Assembly: GCA_932294295.1 (NCBI GenBank)
Contig: OW028573.1
Coordinates: forward strand, 64,767,829 to 64,831,828
Reading direction: 5' to 3'
Length of the DNA: 64,000 nucleotides
Origin: Alitta virens
Lineage: Eukaryota > Annelida > Polychaeta > Phyllodocida > Nereididae
Positions 48,801 through 60,611 of this stretch are shown piece after piece. Position 1 is the first letter of the stretch. Every line of letters starts with the position of its first letter. The position numbers and the translations under genes were made by a program. The notes below the pieces were generated by a model. The model saw nothing but the letters and a program-made list of their open reading frames with translations. It was not told the DNA's origin and did no database searches.

Positions 48801-50447
48801 GATCACCAGAGTCCTCTGAAGTAAGACATTTTTACCTGATCTTTTTACTGATTGATTAGTCATGTTTTGTCTGTTGCAGCATGTGTGCATGGATGATAGA
48901 CACACATGGAACCCCCGAGCAAAAAGCCTCGTGGATTCCTATAATGGCGTCAATGGAAAAGCTGTCATCTTATTGTTTAACAGAACCTGGTAGTGGAAGT
49001 GATGCAGCGTCATTAGTCACAACTGCGAAAAAAGCTGGTGACCACTACGTTCTAAATGGCTCTAAGGTACATTTGTATGAATTGAATGCAAAATCCAAGC
49101 AAAAAGATGTAGGTTCTGTATTAGAAGAACAATTGTCAATGATTTTGTATTTCTGTCTTTTCAGTCATTTATTAGTGGCGCTGGTGCAACAGATCTATAC
49201 TTTATTATGTGTCGAACTGATGACCGTGGACCAAAAGGCATTTCTTGTATTATGGTTGAAAAGGGCACACCTGGACTGAACTTCGGTAAAAAGGAAAGAA
49301 AGGTAATCGATATTTACTGTTCATCGACAAATCAGTGAATATTATATTTGTTGATGTACTTAAATAAAATATCACAAATTATCAAAGCGTTGATATTGAT
49401 ATATTTAGGAATAGTTTTAAAGTAGTCTTTTACTAAAAATTTGCTCTAATATTTATTTTACATCTTTGAAATAATTTAAAGATGGGATGGAATTCCCAAC
49501 CCACACGTCAAGTTATACTTGAAGACTGCAAGGTTCCTGTTGCTAACCTCCTGGGAGGAGAAGGCCAGGGCTTCAATATTGCAATGTCTGGCCTAAATGG
49601 AGGAAGAATTAATATAGGTGAGTTGTGCATTCAGGAACTGTGCAGGTTTGTTGATAATGGCTTCTTGAAATAACTAGTGAATGTTTCTATTTCACAGCTT
49701 CATGTTCATTGGGCGCTGCTCAAGCTGCAATGGAGGCTGCTCGTGACCACATGATGATCCGCAAACAATTTAATACCCTGCTAAGTGACTTCCAGGTTAG
49801 TCAAGTTCTGCTATTTTGATATGATTAAGAGACTCATAGTTGTGAAGACAGGTTGCCTGACTCATGTTAACCCAATCCATGACTTTACCAAGTGCCTTTT
49901 AAATTCCTTGCAGTTTCCACGCTTTCGTATGGCAGACCTTGCAACGGAACTGCTGGCTTCACGCTTGATGGTTCGAAATGCAGCTCGGAGTTTGGATGCC
50001 CATGTCCCGGGACATGTTGAAATGTGTGCCATGGCCAAACTGTTTGCAACTGAAACTTGTACACAGGTCAGATATCCAATCGATAGATTAGTCTGCAAAA
50101 TTTTATTCCACAAGAAATGTATGCAAATTTATTTTTCTGTGTGTATAAGTAAAACTTGTTTTTCATTTGCAGATCTGCAATGGAGCATTACAGATGTTTG
50201 GAGGTTATGGCTACCTGAAGGATTACCCAGTTGAGCAATTTTTAAGAGATGCTAGAGTTCACCAGATTTTAGAGGGTATGTTTGATTTGCCCATTAACTG
50301 GGAAGCAGATGTTTTTGACATAATTTTGGAATATATCTAAATATAGCTCAAATTCTAACATTATCATTGAAATGCTTTTTCTCTGTGATTTCAGGATCAA
50401 GTGAAGTAATGAGACTAATTATTGGAAGGGATTTATTCAAGGACTAG
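45873..50447 (+). CDS. ACAD8: Isobutyryl-CoA dehydrogenase, mitochondrial
   Basis: Ten exons: 45873-45975, 48382-48482, 48605-48774, 48880-49066, 49165-49302, 49482-49617, 49698-49795, 49914-50066, 50173-50275 and 50395-50447. Total 1242 nt, 413 residues (human 415), all phases closing. It catalyses FAD-dependent oxidation of isobutyryl-CoA to methacrylyl-CoA in valine breakdown, passing electrons to ETF in the mitochondrial matrix. Residues 1-30 are Arg-, Ser- and Leu-rich with no acidic residues, a typical presequence, followed by [12 protein letters not shown] (human CIDPSMGLNEEQ). The acyl-CoA dehydrogenase signature [34 protein letters not shown] and [19 protein letters not shown] are intact. 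The C-terminal signature [17 protein letters not shown] leads to [14 protein letters not shown], in which Glu396 is the expected catalytic base. AATAAA at 50731-50736 fits the 3' end. A broken partial copy follows at 51924. Confidence 0.97.
46396..46885. mobile_element. Element rich in CAAGT/AAGTC pentamers, ACAD8 intron 1
   Basis: The ends GGATCTAGAGCCCGTAGTC and, inverted, GACTACGGGATCTAGTC pair imperfectly, giving terminal inverted repeats of about 19 bases. The interior holds many AAGTCAAGTCAAGTC-type runs (around 46460-46490 and 46748-46855), some tailing into CAT. No coding frame. It looks like a non-autonomous DNA element that has amplified a pentamer internally. Confidence 0.6.
47464..47854. 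mobile_element. MITE with about 31-bp terminal inverted repeats, ACAD8 intron 1
   Basis: The left end AATTGTGGAACAATT, a short spacer, then AGTTGTGGTTGACA is matched in inverted form at 47824-47854 with a few changes. The unit is 391 bp with no coding frame. No convincing target duplication was seen. Confidence 0.6.
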
Positions 50448-50745
50448 TCAATCGCTCACATTAAACATTAATGACGGACAATGATAGAGCTTTATTTGAC
50501 AGCTTAAATGTTTTGTTGTCAGGACATTATTTATTTGTTAGAAAATGAGAATACGTCTGTGAGATGTAAACTTCAAATTTGTGACATCTCCAGGTATCTG
50601 ATAACTTGGACATCACAGTTAGAAGATAATTCATCACTAATTCATCACTGGTCTCATATTTGGATATCAAGAGTGGAAAACTTCATGTACATATTACATA
50701 CATACAGCTGAAATATTAATATATGGATTGAATAAAGAATTGTTG
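50448..50745 (+). other. ACAD8 3' UTR
   Basis: From the TAG to the AATAAA at 50731-50736, about 290 bases. The segment around 50637-50697 (ATTCATCACTGGTCTCATAT) is repeated in diverged form at about 52718-52775, showing that the downstream duplicate included the 3' UTR. Confidence 0.7.
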
Positions 50746-50809
50746 ACATAGCCACAATGTTAAGAGTTTGTTTGCTACAACATATTGCATGTAGACGGAA
50801 TGGTAATTG

Positions 50810-51330
50810 CACATGAGCTGACTGTGAGCTGACTGAGCTTAGAATGGGCAAACAGTGGGCTGACCTGAACTTTGGCCAACAATGAGCCACACTGGCATTG
50901 GGCGTAAAGTGGGCCAATATTGAGCCAATTACACATTGGGCCAGCACATGAATGAGCCAACACTAAGCTAATTAGGCATTGGGCTGACCTGCCAGTGGCC
51001 AACACAATATTGGGCCATCATAACCGTCTGGACACCAGGCAATCAGTCAGCTACAAAGGTCAACATAGAGCCAACTATACAGGGGGCTAACATAGCAATA
51101 AACTAATGAAACATTGGGCCAACACTGATATAGTGAACAGATGTGGCCAGACCTGACAGATAGCCGATGTGTTCACATTTGGCCAAACAATGGGTCAACA
51201 GACTGGGCCAATGTAGGGCCTATTCCACAGTGGACTGAATGATAATTAAACACCCTGGAAGCCTAGCTGCTAAATGTAGGCAAACATGGGCATTGGCCAA
51301 CAGGACATTGGGCCTACATTAGGCCTACAT
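50810..51330. repeat. Degenerate TGGGCCAA repeat tract
   Basis: Short variants of ACATTGGGCCAACA, GAGCTGACTGTGAGCTGACT and GTGGGCTGACCTG recur at 15-35 base intervals. This is the reverse complement of the GGCCCA family at 1-1000. It sits exactly between ACAD8 and its partial duplicate. Confidence 0.65.
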
Positions 51331-51923
51331 TCAGCTGACCTTGCCAATGGAAACAGTAGTTTGACAGGGCTTCCGGTTGGCATTGACAGAGGATTAATTG
51401 TGCTCTTTGAGTGCCCTTTACTTGTCATTATAATATTTAGTGATGTATCTATATTGTCTCTATATCAGTGTCATTTCGCAAATGACGGACGCAATGCTGA
51501 TAAAACTTATTGGGCCTAAATATTTACCCATATGGGCAACGTCTTTCACTGCTGAACAAGCACTGAGTGCAAGACACTACCAATTTTGTTATACATCATC
51601 CACCATTGCCATGCAATGATCTGCTGAGGTTTGAGATTCAATAGCTCCTAAAGAGTTGAATGCATAGTAGTGACCTGTAAGCCCAAGCTGGGCTGGGCGC
51701 CAGTGACATTTGATTATGTATATATTTATTTGGTAATGTTGACGGTCACGAGTCACCATAATAAAATTTTCTTGACTTGACATATGTCCTTCAGCGGAGT
51801 TGGCCAGCACCAAACCCACTAGACAAAACAGCTCCTGGCCACTTGGTCTCAAGGGAGTATGGAGCACTTTCAGGTTCAGATGTCCCAATACTTAATTATC
51901 AGTTTGATTTCTATTGTTTGCAG
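51331..51923. other. Spacer between repeat tract and ACAD8 duplicate
   Basis: No gene, tandem array or inverted repeat was recognised here. Confidence 0.5.
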
Positions 51924-52775
51924 CATCTAATGGATTAAACGATGAAGAACGACAGATTCCTGTTGCTAACCTCCTGGGAGGAGAAGACCAGGGCTTCGAT
52001 ATTGCAATGTCTGGCCTAAATGGAGGAAGAATTAATATAGGTGAGTTGTGCACTGAAGAATTTGGCATGTTGCTGTTCTTAACTGCATGTTACTAATCGC
52101 AATAACCTGAGGATGTTTTACAGCTTCATGTTCATTGGGCACTGCACAAGCTACGATTGAAGCTGCTCGAGACCACATGATGATTCGCAAACAGTTCAAC
52201 ACCTTGCTTTGTGACTTCCAGGTTGGTAAAGAGTGTTGCCTATAACTGTCAAGCCATTAAGAATTTTTAGTTGAACTTAACTTTTGAATCTGTACATCCA
52301 TCAAGACTTAAACAGATGCGATTTCAATTCCTTGCATTTTCAGCGCTTTCGTATGGCAGACCTTGCAACGGCTTCACGTTTGATGGTTCGAAATGCAGCT
52401 TGGGAGTTTGGATGCCCATGTGGAAATGTTGAAACTATTTTGTTTCACTGCCAAATTAACCTACTAACACCGCATATCGCTGTGTATATTCATATCGATC
52501 GGACCCGTCTTGTGATTCGACCTGAGGGTCTGCATTCAGAGAGCATTATGACCTGTAGTGAGCACATGATCTTGATTTGACAGCTTTAGTGTGCGGCTAT
52601 CATAGTGCTATGTTGCAAGTAGTACAATGGAAGAACATCTATACCCTGTATTCTTTACCCTTAATTACACTATGTGAATCTCTGGACATTTGTCAAGTCA
52701 CTGCAATGGGTAGGCAATTCATGACTGGTCTCATATTTGAATAGTATTGTTTATATAGAATTAAAAACCTCATGT
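51924..52775 (+). pseudogene. ACAD8: Partial ACAD8 duplicate with exon 2 fused to exon 6
   Basis: The block starts with a working-looking acceptor (TTTGCAG, 51923) and the first codons of ACAD8 exon 2 ([12 protein letters not shown]). It then switches in frame to the middle of exon 6 ([20 protein letters not shown]) at a shared TTC, losing the rest of exon 2, exons 3-5 and the start of exon 6. Fused exon 51924-52040 ends at an intact GTGAGT. Exon 7 copy 52124-52221 is intact with both splice sites. In the exon 8 copy (from 52344) the old acceptor CAG has become CAT and a new CAG lies 6 bases later. The copy then lost 9 bases (in frame) and frameshifts after GCPC. Exons 9 and 10 are not recognisable. 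3' UTR-like sequence is at 52718-52775. There is no FAD/substrate N-domain and no catalytic Glu, so it cannot encode a dehydrogenase alone. Confidence 0.92.
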
Positions 52776-54162
52776 ACAGATTTTATATAAATGAAATGCT
52801 TGTTATATGATTTAAATAAAATTAAATTGACTCTTTGTGAATACCACTTCATGAATTTTTTTGTGAAAACAAACACATACTTGTTCCTTACTCAGCATCA
52901 CAGCTTTATTCTTAAGGTTCACATTACAACAAATTTACTCCAAGACTTTCTTCATCAGAACACTGCTGGTTACTATATATGGGCAGAATGAAATGGTGTG
53001 GACCAGACAATTTGGGGGAGAAATAATACTTACAAATATATAAATTAAAATATAGCCAATTTGTTTATTCATTTTAAAATACTTCTGAACCAATTGGCTA
53101 ACCTAATATTCACACACTATTAACTCAATGAGCATCTGTGTTTGATATATCTGGAGTACATACCTCGTTTGACTGATCTGCAGTATGTAGCAGTTAAATT
53201 CAAAACAAATAAATTCATCCTGATTATATGACCAAAACTGGCCTAATGTAAAATTTAAGAAATAACATGTAACAAAAGTATAAATGATAAATATTTGTAA
53301 TAAAAATGCACGCTGAACTAACATACTTAATATCTTAATTACCCATAATACAGGTAATGGAATGAACTTCTTCAGTATATCACTCAACCATATGATACTT
53401 GCTGCATTCACAGTACTTCAAACCAATGACTTATTCAATTGAAACACTAATGCTAATTTTACCAGACCAACTGACTTAGTCGTGGCAAGATTCTTAAAGT
53501 ACATTTTTCCTCTTATTAGTCGAGGCAAGATTCTTGAAGTACAATTTCCTCTCATTAAATGGATTACATTGACATGAGGTAATTTGGGCTAATAATAACA
53601 TATTTTTGATGCTGACTTGCTTTTAAACAAAATGCATTGCACAGTGCGTTAACATCACTCCACATTAACGTGGACATGCTGGTTCTTATAACCAACCACA
53701 AGATAGCCAATAAGCAGTTTGTGAATGATGTTAAATTGCTTTAACCAACAACACCGTCCAAAATACCAGCTGAATCAACAGCTTTGCTCCTGAGGGCAGT
53801 TCTCATGGAGCAAGATGTCAAAATCCTCTCCCGCGCTTGGTGGGATATATGATAAAATCACTTCAATGCTTTGCGTTGTGGCGCACAGCCGGCTGCACAT
53901 AAGAACACATTCAACTAGGGACAAAACAAAAGATCATAACACCTATATATAGAGCAAATCTTAATGGAGATTCAAAAAAGACACCAATATATCTGAAAAA
54001 ACAGATGTACTTAATTAAATACTGATCTAGTTATGATGGTCTTGACCCTATTACTCTTACTGCAGGCATTAAATACCTGCAAATCAATTTACTGGGATCG
54101 TGTACTCCTACGTAACCAGGACAAGCCCCTCATCCTACTCCAGTCCTCCATTGCACGCTTTG
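52776..54162 (-). other. CUEDC2 3' UTR and spacer
   Basis: A minus-strand AATAAA (plus CTTTATTC at about 52904) would end a 3' UTR of about 1.25 kb. It contains a diverged tandem of about 40 bases (CGTGGCAAGATTCTTAAAGT near 53480 and CGAGGCAAGATTCTTGAAGT near 53521). No gene is visible. Confidence 0.5.
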
Positions 54163-55196
54163 TCAATGGAACCGATACTGGCGTGCAGGTTTCAGGTGAA
54201 CGGATGTCTTTTTCACCACCTCCGCTTCATCATCCTTCTTGATCTCGACGAACCTCTCCCCCTTGGTTGTTACAATTTTGTTGTCCAAGTAACGGATTAA
54301 TTTCTTGGGCTCCTGCAAGTATGACAAAGACAAGCTTTGGTCTTGATTTATGTTATCCTGCTTAAAAATACCATTACTGCTTGTTAGTAGATGGAGGGTG
54401 TTCAGGGTGTGTCAGTTATCACACTTACCATCTTGGGCATCACAGGTCGGTGATCTACCTTATCATCGCGGGTATCGATGAAGGAGTATCTGCAGAACCA
54501 AACAATGACATGGTCAACACTATGTTGGCTTTTTACTGGCTGTGACTAAATTAGGACAGACAAACACTACCAGTAAATAATGACTTCTTTTAGATTAGCC
54601 AATAAACTACTCACTTATTCAGTATTGATTGCTTCAACTTTTTGTCATCAACAACCTCTTCTGACTTTTTCCTTGGACCTCCCTGGCTTCCCTAAAATGT
54701 TGCATTTAAAAAATATAAAGATACACCTGCACCATAAAACACAGTTACAGCATCAGTTTTGTATCGCATTCAGTCTGCCAATAGATGGTGATTTTTCATA
54801 ATAGAGATTCATTCATATTTAGACAGACAAATTGCCATCAACAAAATACCAAGTTCTGGTTTTATGGCTAAAATAATCACCTTAGATGAGGATGAGGACG
54901 TGATGCTGTCCCCTGCATCCTGTCTGTGCAAGATGAGCTGAGCTGCTTGCTCTACATTACCCTTTGTTACCGCAAGGCAGTGAGCAATTTCCAAATGACA
55001 TGAATTGGGAAACATTTCCATGAGCAGTTCCACATCCTGCTCACTGGGATCCTAGGAATGATGTGAAAAAATTGACAATGATTAATACGAAATATACATA
55101 AAACCTCTCAGCAAGTTCATCTATGACAAGCGAAGGGATACCTTATTAGTGGGGTCTCTTCACATTATGTATAATGTTATTTAATCTATATCTATA

Positions 55197-55246
<50 letters not shown>

Positions 55247-58200
55247 TATTTGTATAAATCATAAATGTGAAATAAAATGAATGAATCTGAATCTGACAAG
55301 TACATTGTTTCATTAGCAAAAATATGCTTGTAAATGAAACTGCTTTACTAAACTGGTTTGTGAATTTTAACAACAGACATAGCGACAAATGGACAGTAAT
55401 GTTAGCAACAAGTCGAAGCCCAATTTACTAGCTGAGAAAAACAGTTCTGGGAACCAAATAACCAGAATTTTGCTATATCCTCCTTTGTAATTACTGCTGC
55501 TTCTTAGTAACCATAACAAATGGCTATAATGATGAAAATATGAATATATCATTGCACAGATGGGAGACTTGAGGTTAATTGCACAGGGAGGGGGTTTTAT
55601 GGGTCAGAAAGTTGGGCTTTGACCTTTTTGTAACATTTATATCTATTTTGTGCTTCTCCATAATATACATGTAAACATTAGACCAAAAAATAAGTGGATT
55701 TACTTTAAGTACACCAACCGGCTCTTTGCCAGAATCACTTTCAGATTCTGACAACCCAGCGGCAGCACATGCTAGGTCCTCCCTCTCAGAAGTGCTATGA
55801 GTTCGCTTCTGTCCTCCATCAGATTTCTTTGGTCCTCCACAACTTTCATCCTCTCCATTTTTCTCATCAGGATCGCTATCAGGCTCGGCAATGTCTGCAT
55901 CAAGGAAATCAAAAAAATATTGTTTTAATTCAAAAATATGATACACTGTAATGATGAGCACACACTTCTAATGCACAATATAAACACTAGGAGTATAATT
56001 ATACAGTCAAACCCGCCCTTATGCCCACCTGAACAGAATGATCGCCTGTTGAGGGTGGGTGATTAGGGCTTTACGTCCTGTATTTCTGTACTTCCAACTC
56101 CTCCAAACTTAAGTTTTATTATATATTTTATCCTAGTTAGTTATTAAATAGCCATGTTTTGAAGAGCCAATTTGTCAATTGCCTTGATGACCACTTAAAA
56201 CAGGTTTGACTATCGGGGATATCTGGTCAAGTCATGTAAAGCTACAAAACTTACGAGTTTTCTTCTTCTTCTCCAGGTCAGCAGACAATTTGAACATCCA
56301 TTCTGTCACTGCCACACTGCAACAATAATTTTTCCATTTACACATTCATTACTCTGCACAGCATTTGCTTGTATCTAACAGGCTTAATTGGCTTTCTACA
56401 CACATTCACCATGTTATGAAAGGAAATGAAGCCACAAGCTCATTACTATATAATTAATGAACTTCAATCTGTGTTTTATAGGGCTGGCCAGATCCTTTGT
56501 TTAAGTACTAAAACAATACATGATGTCACAAATGCACAATACTAGATGATGTCATCAATAATTAAGCTGTGGTGACGTCATGTATTGTATTAGTACTTCC
56601 GGGTACCAGGTCATATGAGAACTGGCCAGCAATGAATTTTAGTCGCCCCCTCAGCAAAAAATAAAAAAATTTAAAAAGGAGAAGAAGGAAGTAGATAAAT
56701 AACTAAAATAAAATGAACAGTAACCATTAACCATTAACCAAAGCATTATAATATAGCTGCACCTATTATAATGTTATACCCAAGTACAGTACTTCAGGCA
56801 CACAGGTTTTATCATATTTGTTTATCAGTTTATGTGTGGAGCAATGGTCCATGTCAACCATGCTCGTATTACTCAAAATTATTAACTTTCAAAATTGGCA
56901 GGAATAATATTTTATATCAGAATCTAGAGTATGGGATGCTTATAATTGTTATTTAATCAAAAGTACCCATGTTACCACAAACTACATCTTTACATATCAT
57001 TGACTTCTACTTTCCCAGCAAAATGCACCCTCCTGCTCACAATTCTATTACTTTAAAATAATATATATGGTACGTACATGAATAAATATAAAATGTGGTT
57101 ATTATTCATATTTACTAAAGGCTAGTAAAGAAGTAATTCACTTAGAAATCACAAAATCAAAGTGGAATAGATTAACAAAGCTATTGTTGAGAGACTAGGC
57201 AATCTTTGGAGTCAATTGCACTTCGGCCTAATGCATGGGGAACTTGACACTTCCCTTGTTGAAGATGCCACAGAGTCAATTGCAATCTGTCTGCCCCACT
57301 CCCATGGATTATGCCTTTGATGAATATTGCAATCAAACAGATCACATAACTGACAGATTGAGCCAATATAAACCCCATTTAATGAGCTAATGGGTTGGGG
57401 TCGGGTGACTGGGCGACCGCCCAATGCGGACACTGCTTGTAGATAGGGACAGTGTAACATATATCAGTATTTATCACATTCCTTGTCATTGATATTCTTC
57501 ACTGCCAAATGGGCTATTCTTTGGCGTATATTTTTATGGGTTTATCACATAGTACCTACTGTTTGTGGTCAAGCAAGTTCACAAATGGTCATATCCCTGC
57601 ACACAAAACCACAGACAGGTGGCTCATATAATTAATTTCATTTTTGACATTAGAAATTGTTACTTCCATCGAAATGTATCCTGTAATAGCACGACTTTAT
57701 AGTAATATTAAAAAATGAATAGTTTACAATTACAGGCTTTAAAACCCTTGCTGCATCATTCAGTAACCTGGTCTTCATTATAAAACTACTATCATGCACA
57801 TTTTTGCATATAATTTGGGAATCACGCCATTGTGTCTTAGACTACTACAGTGTCTATTATTAATTATCATTTTAACCTTATGGAAACTAAGCTTGTCTTA
57901 TGAATTAATAAATCATCCACTTCAGAATAGTCCAGAATGCAGTTTTTTTAAATGTTATATTTAGTATGGCTTTGCGCCCCCTTCTTGGGTCATTTGCCCC
58001 TCCAATCTTCCGAAGACCTGGGCACCACTATTCTGACACATTTGTGCCTCTCCCTATAAAATACATTCTTTCATTAGCTTGAAAACTCACTGTCTTACCT
58101 ATCCATTTCCGCAAAGCCTGGGATATAGGCATCCATCATTTCCGTAAACTGCTCGACATCAAATGCATCTTCTGCTGCAGCTTCTGAACCAAGCTCTTCC

Positions 58201-58496
58201 AAGATGCTCACCACATAGCTCAACACAATCTCATCGACGGCACTGCGAATAATTAGTATCCAATATATTAAGCATTAAGCATTTGTAATTTGTTGCAAAT
58301 TTAAGCATGAGCCATTTCGTAACTATTAAAATGAGGATCAATCACATGTATTATAACACTGCTACCACTGTAACATCACACATGTTTTATTCAGCAGTGA
58401 TCAATAAATATATCTAACCTTTTAGATGCACCAGGCAAGTTGGTGTCCAAGAATTTGCTCAGCTGAGTTTCCACATAATATTCTGTCTCCATTTTT
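54163..58496 (-). CDS. CUEDC2: CUE domain-containing protein 2
   Basis: Eight coding exons on the minus strand: 58419-58492 (start at 58492; exon reaches an acceptor at 58496), 58099-58242, 56255-56316, 55704-55894, 54881-55051, 54615-54691, 54429-54489 and 54163-54312 (stop). Total 930 nt, 309 residues (human 287), all phases closing. The N-terminus [20 protein letters not shown] and the block [17 protein letters not shown] match human CUEDC2. An acidic Ser-rich linker follows, then the CUE domain from about residue 158 with MFP (170-172) and AAQLIL, a ubiquitin-binding three-helix fold. The C-terminus [19 protein letters not shown] ... [12 protein letters not shown] is the family's most conserved part. 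In vertebrates CUEDC2 affects NF-kB signalling, receptor degradation and the spindle checkpoint; its role here is inferred only. An acceptor before the start shows a 5' UTR exon, perhaps ending at a GTGAGA donor near 58871. Confidence 0.96.
55187..55241. repeat. (TA)n microsatellite
   Basis: TATCTA units pass into an uninterrupted (TA)n run through 55241, in a CUEDC2 intron. Length is probably polymorphic. Confidence 0.9.
55242..55297 (+). mobile_element. LINE-type 3' tail (GAATCTGAATCTGA)
   Basis: AATAAAATGAATGAATCTGA followed by ATCTGA (to 55296) directly after the (TA)n run. The tail matches the inverted fragment at 18369-18387. Only a short 3' terminus remains. Confidence 0.45.
56003..56212. 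mobile_element. MITE with CAGTCAAACC ends, CUEDC2 intron
   Basis: ACAGTCAAACCCGCCCTTAT at the left and its imperfect complement GACCACTTAAAACAGGTTTG then ACT at the right; TA borders both ends. CAGTCRAACCTG termini are common in Tc1/mariner- and pogo-type non-autonomous elements. No coding frame. Confidence 0.55.
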
Positions 58497-58499
58497 CTG

Positions 58500-60611
58500 C
58501 AACACAAAGCATTGTGTAATTTCAGAGCACTGCACCAAGAATCACCAGGTACTTTAAGCTATCTTGAAAATGAAAGGTGCAATTTACAATACTGTCAGCT
58601 ACATATGTTTTAAATATTCCTAGATTGTACACTGCAGATTTTTTGGCTTTGTGAATTCTATGATGTGAATCACTGACCGAATCACTGAATGTTTGTAAAC
58701 AAGACTCAAGAGCCAGTTTGTGTGCATGCGAATCACATGGCCTATGCTTAGGATAGATGACAAAAATTATTTAACCCAGGTCGTACACAGTGCAGGTACA
58801 GCAGGTCAGGGTAATTATTTAAATGCATAGGCTGATCATTACATACACTAATGTTTCTATTAAATCTCACCTGAACAGGGTTCTGCATTAAATTTGCCAG
58901 CCAGTGACGTCAGGTACAGGCTACCGCAAATCCAATTACGACACTGGCAATCACTGCTATGTTTGTAAAAAAAAAATATTATTTTATTATGTGGTTTTGC
59001 TATCATACTAACAGTGCACACGCGGTCAAGAATACTAAGCTTGCAAAGAAAAATTATTATTAGAATGAAGTAAAAGACTACTTAAACACTTTAGATGGCG
59101 ACAGCAGTCGGTAAGGCATTCATCACAAGAGGTCGCCACAATTTTCTAGGAGGGGGGGTGTTGCTGGCCCGCTGCGTCTAGCAAAGGGGTGGGGACCAGA
59201 GAGGTAATTACGAGCAGAGCTGCAGAGACTTTTTGTTTTGAGCAGTCATATTTTCAATGGGGAACTATTGTACCAATAGAGGGAGCTATTAGTAGCCAGA
59301 CAATTATTTTAGCATTTAATGTCCTTATTGTATTACTATAATCAAAGTACGGCAAATGCTTTTTTCTAATTAGCACTTCACATTTTCTCATGTTTGTCCT
59401 TAATTATTAGGCGCCTAAATGTCCGTTCTATATGTCTAAAGTAATTAAGGTAAATATGGCCGGCTTATGGTAATTTAAAGCCATAATGACATCCAAGCAC
59501 TCCAGCAAAGTACATTTCCTGGGTGCATCCAAGGAGCCTGAGGTGCTGATAAACCTAGGAAAATTTCTTTTACAAGCTGATGTTTAAACAATGCCTTCAT
59601 CTGTCTTCAAAAATTGCGCAGTCATATATATCTTGAAATTTAAAACTGCCTACATGAACTGCCATGATGAAAACTCTTTGTGATTTTGTTTTCTAGAAGT
59701 GAAGTCATATAATCTCTGTAAATGTATACATATATACTTCCTATTAATTAATATATATTTAGCTCTATTTTGAAGTAAAATCATTCTGTAAATAGTTATA
59801 TCGTACACATTATATAAGGAATATATTTTGTCATAACATGTTAATATGTAATATATATTATATGTAAAATATAACTGTGTTTATGATACAAGCTGTATGT
59901 ATGAAAGACTCTGATTGAATTTTATAAGGAATGGATAAACAGCTAAACTAATGTTAACTTCTATGTAAATACTTTAATTCGGTGGCTGGAACCATCTGTA
60001 ACTATAGTCTTTGTTGTATTCCTTATTTTTTATTCATTTTTTTTATTATTTTCTGATTGCTTTTATTTCTTTTTATCTTTTGTACTTGTGACATATATGT
60101 CTTTTCTGACATCTTCAAAAAATCAAAAATTATATATTTATATGGTAATACATCTTACATGGAACTTTTTAGAAAAACAAAAAGGGGTTAATTTTCTTGA
60201 TATGTAATTGTGAGTTGCATGGTAATCTATTTTGAAATAGGTTGGTTTTAATACCTACAGTGCATCTGAATTTAGTTATTATGCAAATGTGATCGATGAT
60301 TGTAAATATCTTCTTTTGAGTGGATTGTACACATCATTCCATAATCAGACAAAACACCTGAAAGAGAGTCCCTTCTTCAAGTTTGTCGTCATTTTTGGTT
60401 CTTCACAGGACTGTTACACAAACAAAAATGAGAAAAATGACTGTCTGGTGTAATATTGCAAGGTAGCCAAAATTGCGAAACCATGTATTTTCTCCACAAC
60501 AAAATAATTCACTGACAAATGCTTATTTTCTCAAAAATGTAATATATATTTTTTAATAAAACTAACAAAAATATTGAATTTGACAATCCATTCAGAAGAT
60601 ATTCAAATAAT
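58500..60611. other. Upstream of CUEDC2: possible 5' exon, then spacer
   Basis: The presumed 5' UTR exon and promoter lie somewhere in about 58870-59230, which has CpGs and a TTTAGATGGCG (YY1-like) site near 59090. From about 59240 to 60611 the DNA is AT-rich with no gene or clear repeat. Confidence 0.4.

Noticed and set aside
55146..55388. Open frame with repeated Tyr-Ile
   Set aside because: It is translation of the (TA)n microsatellite.
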